This document shows positions 1 to 9,255 of a stretch of DNA of 39,824 nucleotides, in pieces; the first letter of the stretch is position 1, and every line of letters begins with the position of its first letter. Below the pieces are notes generated by a model. It was given only the letters and a program-made list of their open reading frames with translations, was not told the origin of the DNA and made no database searches. Position numbers and translations under genes: made by a program. This stretch comes from an uncultured beta proteobacterium (lineage in GTDB: Bacteria > Pseudomonadota > Gammaproteobacteria > Burkholderiales > Burkholderiaceae_C). The DNA lies in the NCBI GenBank assembly GCA_903828235.1, contig CAIKLM010000131.1:1-39824 (forward strand). The letters run 5' to 3'.

Positions 1-1186
1 GCGCCGCGGGCACCACCGCCAGCGTGGGCGGGGCGGGCGCGCGCAGTGGTGCCGCCGGCCGCGCGGGCGCCGGCGCGACCACGCTGCCCGCCGGGGGGAA
101 GGCCAGGAAGCGCAGCAGCACCATGGCCAGCGCGCCGTGCTCGTCGGACATCAGCGCCAGCTCCTCGCGGCCCTGCAGCACCATCCGGTACAGCAGCTGC
201 GTCTCGTCAGGCGGCAGCTGCGGCGCCAGCGCGCGCACGGCCTCGGTCTCGGGCTCGGTGTCGTCCAGCGCGCCCGGCACCGCCTGCTCGATGGCCATCT
301 GCTGCAGCAGCTGCGCGAGTTCCTCCAGCGTGGCCTCGGCGCTCAGGCCGGCCGCGCGCAGCGCGTCCACCGTGGCCAGCACCGCCGGCGCGTCGCGGCG
401 CGCCAGCGCCTCCACCAGGGCCGTGGCGTGGCCGCGGTCCACCGCGCCGAGCATGCTGCGCACCACGTCTTCCGCCAGCCGGCCGCCGCCGAAGGCGATG
501 GCCTGGTCGGTGAGCGACAGGCCGTCGCGCATGGAGCCGCGCGCCGCGCGCGACAGCAGGCGCAGCGCGCCGGGCTCGGCCGGCACGGCCTCGGCCTCCA
601 GGACGCGCGCCAGGTGCTCGCGCACCGTGGCCGGCGCCATCGGCCGCAGGTTGAACTGCAGGCAGCGGCTCAGCACCGTTGGCAGCACCTTGTCGGGGTC
701 GGTGGTGGCCAGCACGAACTTCAGGTACTCGGGCGGCTCCTCCAGCGTCTTCAGCAGCGCGTTGAAGGCGTCCTTCGACAGTTGGTGAGCCTCGTCGATC
801 ATGAAGACCTTGAAGCGGCCGACGCCGGGCTTGTACGCGGCGCGCTCAATGAGGTCGCGGATCTCGTCCTTGCCGCCGTTGCTGGCAGCGTCCATCTCGA
901 CGTAGTCGATGTAGCGGTCGGCGTCGATCTCGGTGCAGGCCTGGCACACGCCGCAGGGCGTGGCGGTGATGCCGCCGCGGCCGTCGGGCCCGGTGCAGTT
1001 CAGGCTCTTGGCGAGGATGCGGCTGACGGTGGTCTTGCCGATGCCGCGCGTGCCGGTGAACAGGTAGGCGTGGTGCAGCCGCCCCTGGGTGAGCGCGTTC
1101 GTCAGCGCCTGCACCACGTGCTCCTGGCCGACCATCTGCGCGAAGCTGCGCGGCCGGTACTTGCGGGCCAGGACGACGTAGGACAT
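1..1186 (-). CDS. dnaX: DNA polymerase III tau/gamma subunit (5' part)
   Basis: Clamp-loader ATPase of the replicative polymerase; the first 395 codons are visible and the gene runs off the left edge. The N-terminus MSYVVLARKYRPRSFAQMVG is the DnaX signature. Walker A GTRGIGKT lies at residues 45-52. The zinc module cysteines are C64, C78, C81 and C84, followed by DAASNGGKDEIRDL near 99-112 and Walker B DEAH at 131-134. A later SRC motif is the sensor/arginine-finger region, after which the sequence becomes Pro/Ala-rich as in the linker to the tau-specific domain. ATG at 1184-1186 has no Shine-Dalgarno but sits 7 bases after a TAGAAT hexamer. No A-rich slippery heptamer for a gamma frameshift occurs in the visible part. 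Identification is very secure; the C-terminal half cannot be judged. Confidence 0.97.
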   Translation of the reverse strand, partial: MSYVVLARKYRPRSFAQMVGQEHVVQALTNALTQGRLHHAYLFTGTRGIGKTTVSRILAKSLNCTGPDGRGGITATPCGVCQACTEIDADRYIDYVEMDAASNGGKDEIRDLIERAAYKPGVGRFKVFMIDEAHQLSKDAFNALLKTLEEPPEYLKFVLATTDPDKVLPTVLSRCLQFNLRPMAPATVREHLARVLEAEAVPAEPGALRLLSRAARGSMRDGLSLTDQAIAFGGGRLAEDVVRSMLGAVDRGHATALVEALARRDAPAVLATVDALRAAGLSAEATLEELAQLLQQMAIEQAVPGALDDTEPETEAVRALAPQLPPDETQLLYRMVLQGREELALMSDEHGALAMVLLRFLAFPPAGSVVAPAPARPAAPLRAPAPPTLAVVPAA

Positions 1187-1193
1187 GCGAGGC

Positions 1194-1199
1194 ATTCTA
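1194..1199 (-). promoter_or_regulatory. Candidate -10 element for dnaX, leaderless geometry
   Basis: Read on minus, TAGAAT is followed by seven bases and then the dnaX ATG. A start point about 7 bases below the -10 would coincide with the start codon, so the mRNA would have essentially no 5' UTR. No convincing -35 is seen. Inference from one hexamer and the lack of a ribosome-binding site. Confidence 0.5.
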
Positions 1200-1209
1200 G
1201 GCGGCCGGG

Positions 1210-1215
1210 GATAAT
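1210..1215 (+). promoter_or_regulatory. Candidate -10 element for the PurM-like gene
   Basis: GATAAT is followed by nine bases (no purine-rich Shine-Dalgarno) and the ATG at 1225. It lies back-to-back with the dnaX -10 inside a 38-base intergenic gap, so both promoters would share the same short DNA segment. A transcript leader of only 0-3 bases is expected. Confidence 0.45.
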
Positions 1216-1224
1216 CGCCCTCCC

Positions 1225-2361
1225 ATGACGACCCCGGCCGAGACCCCCCCGCACACCCCGCTCAGCTACGAGCAGGCCGGGGTGAAGTACGACCTCATCG
1301 ACCCGCTGAAGGTGGCCGCGCAACGCGCCGCCGCGGCCACCGCCGCGCACCTGGCGCCGCACGGCTTCGGCGAGGTCGAGGCCTCGCGCGGCGAGTCGGC
1401 CTACGTCGTCGATCTCGGCCACTTCTACCTGGCCAGCATCGTCGAGTGCCTGGGCACCAAGACGCTGGTGGCCGACGCGATGTGGCGCGACGGCGAGAAC
1501 TTCTTCGGCGCCATCGCACAGGACACCATCGCGATGGCCGTCAACGACCTGGTCACCGTCGGCGCCACGCCGCTGGTGGTGCAGGCCTACTGGGCCGCCG
1601 GCGGCAGCGAGTGGTTCGCCGATGGCGAGCGGGCCCAGGCCCTGGTGGCCGGCTGGAAGGCGGCCTGCGACCGCATCGGCGCCGCCTGGGGCGGCGGCGA
1701 GACGCCGGCCCTGGCGGGCATCGTCGAGGCCGGCCGCATCGACCTGGCCGCCAGCTGCACCGGCCTGGTCAACCCCAAGCCGCGCCTGACGCTGGGCGAG
1801 CACCTGGGCCCCGGCGACGCCATCGTGCTGCTCGAGAGCAGCGGCATCCACGCCAACGGCCTGAGCCTGGCGCGCAAGGTCGCCGAGCGGCTGCCGCAGG
1901 GCTACCAGACCGTGATCGGCGGCGAGGCCGACGCGGGCGTGCGCTACGGGCCCGCCCTGCTGGCCCCCACCCTGCTCTACAGCCCGGTCACCGAGGCCCT
2001 ATGGGCAGCCGGCGTGCGCGTGCACTACGCCGCCAACGTCACCGGCCACGGCTGGCGCAAGCTGCTGCGCCACCCCAAGGCGCTGACCTACCGAGTGCAC
2101 ACGCTGCCGCCGGTGCCGCCGGTGCTGCGATTCCTGCAGCAGCAGGCCGGCATGGACGACGCCGAGGCCTACGGCACGCTCAACATGGGCGCGGGCTTCG
2201 CCCTGTTCGTGCACGCCGACGATACCGAACGCGCCGTGGCCGTGGCGCGGGCGCAGGGCATCGCGGCCTGGGTGGCGGGGCAGGTGGAAGCAGGCCCGAA
2301 GCAACTGTTCATCGAGCCGCTGGGCGTGCACTGGGGCGCCGGTGAGCTGCAGCTGCGCTGA
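1225..2361 (+). CDS. PurM-like (AIR synthase-related) protein
   Basis: A 378-residue member of the PurM/AIR-synthase ATP-binding fold. Family hallmarks are an early YEQAGVKYDLIDP segment (PurM: Y-x-x-AGV), AIAQDTIAMAVNDLVTVGA (PurM: D-x-VAMCVNDI), GGGETPALAGIV (PurM: GGETAEMPG), and LLESSGIHANGLSLARK (PurM: L-x-SSGLHSNGFSLVR). It is longer than canonical PurM (about 345-350) and differs at many positions, so it is probably a paralogue rather than the purine-pathway cyclo-ligase. The substrate is unknown; a role in purine synthesis is possible but not shown. It stands alone between dnaX, transcribed away from it, and the SRP RNA gene. ATG 1225 is chosen because it closely follows a -10-like GATAAT and the frame is coding from there. 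Confidence 0.8.
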   Translation: MTTPAETPPHTPLSYEQAGVKYDLIDPLKVAAQRAAAATAAHLAPHGFGEVEASRGESAYVVDLGHFYLASIVECLGTKTLVADAMWRDGENFFGAIAQDTIAMAVNDLVTVGATPLVVQAYWAAGGSEWFADGERAQALVAGWKAACDRIGAAWGGGETPALAGIVEAGRIDLAASCTGLVNPKPRLTLGEHLGPGDAIVLLESSGIHANGLSLARKVAERLPQGYQTVIGGEADAGVRYGPALLAPTLLYSPVTEALWAAGVRVHYAANVTGHGWRKLLRHPKALTYRVHTLPPVPPVLRFLQQQAGMDDAEAYGTLNMGAGFALFVHADDTERAVAVARAQGIAAWVAGQVEAGPKQLFIEPLGVHWGAGELQLR

Positions 2362-2400
2362 GCAGCCGCGAAAGGCGCCGGGCCCCGGGCGGCCCTCGCC

Positions 2401-2406
2401 TACAAT
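2401..2406 (+). promoter_or_regulatory. -10 element of the SRP RNA gene
   Basis: TACAAT lies six bases before the first base-paired nucleotide of the SRP RNA (2412), the right distance for transcription to begin at about 2412-2413. The expected -35 position (about 2378-2383) is GC-only and shows no TTGACA likeness. Confidence 0.6.
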
Positions 2407-2411
2407 CCCAA

Positions 2412-2509
2412 GTGCCGGGCCCCCCCGCATGGAAGCGCGCCCAACCGGGTCAGGTGGGGAACCAAGCAGCCCTAAGCGTTGCAACCAGTGCCGGGGTAAG
2501 GCTCGGCAC
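2412..2509 (+). ncRNA. ffs: Small signal recognition particle RNA (4.5S)
   Basis: RNA scaffold of the Ffh/FtsY targeting particle. Bases 2412-2420 (GTGCCGGGC) pair with 2501-2509 (GCTCGGCAC) to close the molecule. The domain IV core is readable at 2448-2471 as GGTCAGGT, then GGGGAACC, then AAGCAGCC, with a GGAA tetraloop and the AGCA side of the symmetric loop that binds the Ffh M domain. The apical stem is GG-GGAA-CC instead of the textbook CC-GGAA-GG, a paired change that keeps the helix. Length is about 98 nt, normal for the Gram-negative short form. ffs near dnaX is a recurring arrangement in proteobacteria. Exact ends are inferred from pairing. Confidence 0.92.
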
Positions 2510-2524
2510 CTCCGATGGCCTCGT

Positions 2525-2539
2525 CAGCCGGCCCGGCTG
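2525..2539. repeat. Short inverted repeat between ffs and the kinase gene
   Basis: CAGCC, five-base loop GGCCC, GGCTG. It lies between the convergent ends of ffs and the minus-strand kinase gene. It has no T-run on either strand, so it is at best a weak termination or processing hairpin. Confidence 0.3.
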
Positions 2540-2547
2540 GTGCCCGC

Positions 2548-4973
<2,426 letters not shown>

Positions 4974-4977
<4 letters not shown>

Positions 4978-6791
4978 CGCGCCTCCCCCGGTCGCGACGC
5001 CGAGGGCCTGCGCAGCGCCGCCATCGGCGGCGGGCCGGCCTCGGCCAGCGGGGCCGGCTGCGTCAACGGCATCGACTCGGTCAGGCGAGCATCGCCCCGC
5101 AGAGCCTCCTGCAGCTCGCGCAAGCCGAAGCCCAGCAGCCGGCCGTACCGCTGCACCACGCGCTGCAGCGCCGCGGGCACCTTGGCCGGTGGCTGCATCA
5201 GGGCGTCCACGGCCTCGTTGGCGCAGCTGGCGGTGGCGCGCAGCAGGTCGTCGTCGCCGTCGGGCCCGCGCACCGGCGTGGCCAGCGGCAGGGGTTGGAT
5301 CATCTTGAGCACGGTCTCGTCGAAGCCGCAGTGGCGGGCCGCGGCCTGGCCCAGGGCATCGATGTCGAAGCCGAGCACGGCGAAGGCGGCGGCCTCCTCG
5401 CTCATGCCGGGATCCTCCGGCTCGCCCGGGCGCGGCGACGGCGCGGGCTGCATCAGGCGCGCGACCTGCTGCGCCTCGTCGGCGAAGTGGTGGTGCAGCA
5501 CCAACCGGCCCAGGTTCTGCAACACGGTCAGCAGGTACACGACCTCGCCGTCGTAGCCGGCCGGCCGCAGCGCCAGCGCGGTGTGCGCCGCCAGACGGAC
5601 GCGCTCCAGCAGCGCTGCCAGGCGGGCGGCCTCGGCTTCGTCCAGCGGGCCGGGCCACTCGCGCAGGGTCTGGGCCGCGCGGCGCACTCCCACGAGTCCC
5701 TGCATCGCGATGGCGCGGCGCACGGTCAGCACCGGCGCGCTGCCGGCCGAGCGGGACTGCGCGCCGTTGGCCAGGCGCAGCAGCTCGAAGCTGAGCGCGA
5801 AGTCCTCCAGCACCACCTCGGCCAGTTCGTGGGTGCGCTCGCCTTCCATCGTCGCCACCCGCGCCAGGCGCGCGGCGGCGCCTTCGACCGAAGGCAGCAC
5901 CCCGGCGGTGCGGAGGCGTTCGCCGAGCAGGGACATCAGGCTGGCGGCAGCCACGCCCTCGGCCTGCAGCCAGCCCTCCAGCGCCCGCAGCAGGGTGCGC
6001 GCGCTTCGGTAGCGTTGCCGCTCCTGTCGGTTGGTGGCGCGGTCGACGATGACCCGCAGAGGCTCGGCGATGCGTTGCGTCGTCTGCCGAGGCAGGCGCA
6101 CGACGTCCCGGCCCAGGGGCGGCAGGCGATCCACGACGAGGCCGACGTCGGGCTCGTCGAGCGCGGGGGTGCCGACGAGCATCCCATGCAGCATCACGCC
6201 CGTCGCCGTCAGGTCGCGCTCGGCGGCTGCGCGCTGGGCCTGGCGGCCACTCGGGTCGGCCTGCACGGCGTCGCCGGTCCGGCCGCCGCGTTCGCCGGCC
6301 ACGCCGAGCCCGGCCACGCGCAGCTGGCCGTCGTCGCTGACGAGCATCAGGAACGGCTGCACGTCGTGGTGGGCCAGGCCCGCCTCGTGCGCGAAGGCCA
6401 GCCCCTGCAGGGCCTGCTGCGCCAGCGCCGCCGCATCGGGCCCGGGCATGCCCGCGCTGCCCATGCGCTCGGCCAGGGTGGCGTCGTCTCGGGGGTCGTG
6501 GACCACGTAGGGCCAGCCGTCCTGCACGCCCATGTCGACCACCGCGGCCAGCCGCGGGTGCGAGAGCCTGGCCGCCTGGCGGGCCTGCTGCTGCCAGCGT
6601 TCCAGCGCCGCCGCACCGGCCGGCTGCACGCGCGGCAGCACGATCACCAGCTCCTGGCCGCTGGCGGGATCGGCGACGCGCCAGGCCATGCTGCGGGCGC
6701 TCTTGCCGAGCAGGCGCAGCAGTTGCCAGCGACCGAAGCGGTGCACGGCGGCGCTGCGCGGGGCGGGCGCGGGGGCTGGCGGGACGGACAT
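4974..6791 (-). CDS. Pseudokinase-HDOD protein
   Basis: A 605-residue protein with the same order as its downstream partner: kinase-like domain (about 20-275), then HDOD-like domain (about 290-500), but no GAF-like end. The kinase part aligns with the neighbour without gaps at a constant offset of 11 residues, exposing lost catalytic positions. The glycine loop is GKSARS, VALK lysine is V51, HRDLKPSN is HHDVQPFL (catalytic D143 kept, Lys and Asn lost), and DFG is GLG at 161-163. It is therefore predicted to be inactive or severely crippled and may act as a scaffold or allosteric partner of the kinase. It is the first gene of the two-gene unit. Start ATG 6791 is preceded by TGCAAT at 6801-6806, a weak -10 at leaderless distance. 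Confidence 0.82.
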
Positions 6792-6910
6792 GGTGTGCGG
6801 ATTGCACCGCGCCGGCGCCGGCGCCCAAGCGCCGATCAGGCCCGGCAACCGGGGCCAGTTCCGGCTGCCGGCGCGACGAACCGGCGCCGACCCGCCGGCG
6901 GCGGGCGTGC

Positions 6911-6916
6911 CAGAAT
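6911..6916 (+). promoter_or_regulatory. Candidate trxA -10 element
   Basis: CAGAAT lies 64 bases upstream of trxA in the 189-base divergent gap between the pseudokinase gene and trxA. The gap also holds a GC palindrome near 6809-6824 (GCGCCGGCGCCGGCGC). No clear -35 was found. Confidence 0.35.
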
Positions 6917-6980
6917 CCCGGCGTGCCCCGGAAGGCCGCGGTCTGTCGTTGCCGCGCCGGGCACGCGGAGCCGAGCAACC

Positions 6981-7310
6981 ATGAGCAGCGAACTGATCAA
7001 GCATGTCACCGACGAGTCCTTCAGCAGCGACGTGCTGCAGTCGGACAAGCCGGTGCTGGTGGACTACTGGGCCGAGTGGTGCGGGCCCTGCAAGATGATC
7101 GCGCCCATCCTCGACGAGGTCTCCAAGGCCTACGAGGGCCGCGTGCAGATCGCCAAGATCAACGTCGACGAGAACCGCGTCGTGCCCGGCCAGCACGGCA
7201 TCCGCGGCATCCCGACGCTGATGCTGTTCAAGGACGGCAAGGTCGCCGCCACCAAGGTGGGTGCCCTGACGAAGGCGCAGCTCACGGCTTTCCTCGACGG
7301 CCATCTATAA
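6981..7310 (+). CDS. trxA: Thioredoxin
   Basis: Cytosolic dithiol-disulfide reductase of 109 residues, the standard length. The active site [10 protein letters not shown] lies in [18 protein letters not shown], and the cis-proline loop is [11 protein letters not shown]. It donates electrons to ribonucleotide reductase, methionine sulfoxide reductase and other targets. ATG 6981 is preceded by GGAG at 6967-6970. The stop codon TAA is contained within the TATAAT that appears to be the rho promoter, and rho follows after a long leader, matching the widely conserved trxA-rho order. Confidence 0.97.
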   Translation: MSSELIKHVTDESFSSDVLQSDKPVLVDYWAEWCGPCKMIAPILDEVSKAYEGRVQIAKINVDENRVVPGQHGIRGIPTLMLFKDGKVAATKVGALTKAQLTAFLDGHL

Positions 7311-7311
7311 T
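7306..7311 (+). promoter_or_regulatory. Candidate rho promoter -10 overlapping the trxA stop
   Basis: A perfect TATAAT whose bases 7308-7310 are the trxA stop codon. If used, transcription would start near 7318 and give rho a leader of about 230 nt, similar in length to the known autoregulated leader of E. coli rho. No good -35 is visible. Confidence 0.5.
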
Positions 7312-7326
7312 GCGGCCGACGCGGCA

Positions 7327-7440
7327 GGTGCCTGAGGCACCGGTCGCCTGACCCGCCCCCCTGCACCGCCCGCGCCGGCTCTTCGCCGGCCGCCAGCGCC
7401 AACCTGACCCACCGCCGGGCGACCCCCGGCCCCCGGGCGG
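7327..7440 (+). promoter_or_regulatory. rho leader: hairpin plus C-rich, G-poor stretch
   Basis: Starts with a perfect stem GGTGCC-TGA-GGCACC (7327-7341), followed by 7341-7440 in which I count about 55 C and 30 G per 100 bases. C-over-G stretches are the typical composition of Rho-utilisation sites. The position fits feedback control of rho by its own product, as established in E. coli. The inference is from composition only. Confidence 0.4.
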
Positions 7441-7546
7441 GCTCCGTGCAGGGTCACGGCGCCACTCCACGAACTGCCCACCTCCGCCGCCAGCCGCGGG
7501 TGCCCCAGTGGCGCTGCGCGACACCGGCCGGGCCCCAGGGTGCCTC

Positions 7547-8809
7547 ATGCATCTGTCCGAACTCAAGCTCATGCACGTGGCCAAGCTCATCGAGATGGGC
7601 GAGGCGCTGGAGATCGAGAACGTGCAGCGACTGCGCAAGCAGGAGCTGATGTTCGCGATCATGAAGAAGCGCGCCAAGGCCGGCGAGCAGGTGTTCGGCG
7701 ACGGCGTGCTCGAGGTGCTGCCCGACGGCTTCGGCTTCCTGCGCAGCATCGAGGCCAGCTACATGGCCAGCACGGACGACATCTACCTGTCTCCGAGCCA
7801 GATCCGCCGCTTCAACCTGCACACCGGCGACATGGTCGAGGGCGAGGTGCGGGTTCCCAAGGACGGCGAGCGCTACTTCGCGCTCGTCAAGGTCGACCGC
7901 GTCAACGGCCTGACGCCCGAGGAGAGCAAGCACAAGATCATGTTCGAGAACCTGACGCCGCTGTTCCCGACGGCGGCTTTCAGGCTCGAGCGCGACATCA
8001 AGACCGAGGAGAACATCACCGGTCGCATCATCGACCTCATCGCGCCCATCGGGAAGGGCCAGCGCGCGCTGCTGGTGGCCCAGCCCAAGCCCGGCAAGAC
8101 GGTGATGATGAAGCACATCGCCCACGCGCTGGTGGCCAACCACCCCGAGATCCACCTCATCGTGCTGCTCGTCGACGAGCGCCCCGAGGAAGTGACCGAG
8201 ATGGTGCGCGGCGTGCGCGGCGAGGTCATCAGTTCCACCTTCGACGAGCCGGCGGCGCGCCACGTGCAGGTAGCCGAGATGGTGATCGAGCGCGCCAAGC
8301 GCCTGGTCGAGCTGAAGAAGGACGTCGTCATCCTGCTCGACAGCATCACGCGGCTGGCGCGCGCCTACAACAACGTGCTGCCGAGCTCGGGCAAGGTGCT
8401 CACCGGCGGCGTCGACGCCAACGCGCTGCAACGGCCCAAGCGCTTCTTCGGCGCGGCGCGCAACGTCGAGGAGGGCGGCTCGCTGACGATCATCGGCACC
8501 GCGCTGATCGACACCGGCTCGAAGATGGACGAGGTCATCTACGAGGAGTTCAAGGGCACCGGCAACTGCGAGATCCACCTCGACCGCCGCATGGCCGAAA
8601 AGCGCGTGTACCCGTCGATCCTCATCAACAAGAGCGGCACGCGGCGCGAGGAACTGCTGCTCAAGCCCGAGATCCTGCAGAAGACCTGGATCCTGCGCAA
8701 GCTGCTCTACAACATGGACGAGATCGAGGCGATGGAGTTCGTGCTCGAGAAGATGAAGCAGAGCAAGAACAACCTCGATTTCTTCGACATGATGCGTCGC
8801 GGCGGCTGA
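7547..8809 (+). CDS. rho: Transcription termination factor Rho
   Basis: Hexameric RNA-dependent ATPase/helicase that ends transcription at C-rich unstructured RNA. 420 residues, the usual proteobacterial length. It begins [20 protein letters not shown]; the N-terminal RNA-binding domain contains the conserved DGFGFLRS segment. Walker A is [11 protein letters not shown], and Walker B lies in [17 protein letters not shown]. The frame is open from a GTG at 7508, but family N-termini start at MHLSEL, and AGGG at 7537-7540 fits ATG 7547. It is followed by rpmE, a common arrangement. Confidence 0.97.
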   Translation: MHLSELKLMHVAKLIEMGEALEIENVQRLRKQELMFAIMKKRAKAGEQVFGDGVLEVLPDGFGFLRSIEASYMASTDDIYLSPSQIRRFNLHTGDMVEGEVRVPKDGERYFALVKVDRVNGLTPEESKHKIMFENLTPLFPTAAFRLERDIKTEENITGRIIDLIAPIGKGQRALLVAQPKPGKTVMMKHIAHALVANHPEIHLIVLLVDERPEEVTEMVRGVRGEVISSTFDEPAARHVQVAEMVIERAKRLVELKKDVVILLDSITRLARAYNNVLPSSGKVLTGGVDANALQRPKRFFGAARNVEEGGSLTIIGTALIDTGSKMDEVIYEEFKGTGNCEIHLDRRMAEKRVYPSILINKSGTRREELLLKPEILQKTWILRKLLYNMDEIEAMEFVLEKMKQSKNNLDFFDMMRRGG

Positions 8810-8823
8810 GGCCAGTTGCGGCA

Positions 8824-8829
8824 TAGAAT
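8824..8829 (+). promoter_or_regulatory. Candidate rpmE -10 element
   Basis: TAGAAT in the rho-rpmE gap, giving a predicted leader of about 90 nt before rpmE ATG 8925. A TTGCGG at 8816-8821 is only two bases away, so it cannot be its -35. Confidence 0.4.
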
Positions 8830-8924
8830 CTGCGGTTTTCCTCCCTCAAACCCCGGCAAGTGCGCGCCGCCACGGCAGGCGCGTGGCTACCGACCGTCAT
8901 CCCCGAAAGCACACGAGGCACGCC

Positions 8925-9185
8925 ATGAAAGACGGCATTCACCCGAGCTACCGCGAGGTCGCGTTCCAGGACCTCTCCAACGGCTTCACCTTCGTCACGC
9001 GCTCGTGCGCGCCCACGAAGGAGATGATCAAGCTCGACGACGGCCGCGAGCTGCCGCTGATCAAGCTGGAGACCACCAGCGAGACGCACCCCTTCTACAC
9101 CGGCACGCAGAAGAGCGTGGACAACCTCGGCGGCCGTGTCGAGAAGTTCCGCAACAAGTTTGCCCGCGTCGGCCTGAAGAAGTGA
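8925..9185 (+). CDS. rpmE2: 50S ribosomal protein L31, type B
   Basis: 86-residue ribosomal protein beginning [16 protein letters not shown]. It has the family motifs [10 protein letters not shown] and [12 protein letters not shown]. The zinc-binding cysteines of type A L31 are absent (only one Cys, in RSCAPT), so this is the zinc-free type B, whose paralogues in some bacteria are zinc-responsive. The frame opens at GTG 8883, but ATG 8925 gives the conserved N-terminus and has ACGAGG (8913-8918) seven bases upstream. A strong terminator follows. I see no adjacent zinc-repressor site. Confidence 0.95.
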   Translation: MKDGIHPSYREVAFQDLSNGFTFVTRSCAPTKEMIKLDDGRELPLIKLETTSETHPFYTGTQKSVDNLGGRVEKFRNKFARVGLKK

Positions 9186-9214
9186 CGGCGGCGCCATCCG
9201 GGCGCCCCCTGGTG

Positions 9215-9240
9215 AAGGCAGCTTCGGCTGCCTTTTTCTT
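9215..9240 (+). terminator. Rho-independent terminator after rpmE
   Basis: Stem AAGGCAGC, loop TTCG, GCTGCCTT, then TTTTTCTT: a UUCG-capped hairpin with a T-run, 29 bases after the rpmE stop codon. It isolates the ribosomal gene from the membrane-protein gene that starts 16 bases later. Confidence 0.92.
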
Positions 9241-9255
9241 TGCCATCATCGCCCC

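Noticed and set aside
1..1186. Programmed frameshift site for the gamma form of DnaX
   Set aside because: No A-AAA-AAG-type slippery run in the visible codons; it could lie beyond the left edge.
4978..6978. Upstream extension of the kinase-HDOD frame on minus
   Set aside because: It runs in another phase of the pseudokinase gene and gives Arg/Pro/Gly-rich nonsense. The ATGA overlap at 4974-4977 supports the shorter start.
7508..7546. Longer Rho starting at GTG 7508
   Set aside because: Adds 13 residues unlike any Rho N-terminus; MHLSEL at 7547 is the family start and has AGGG upstream.
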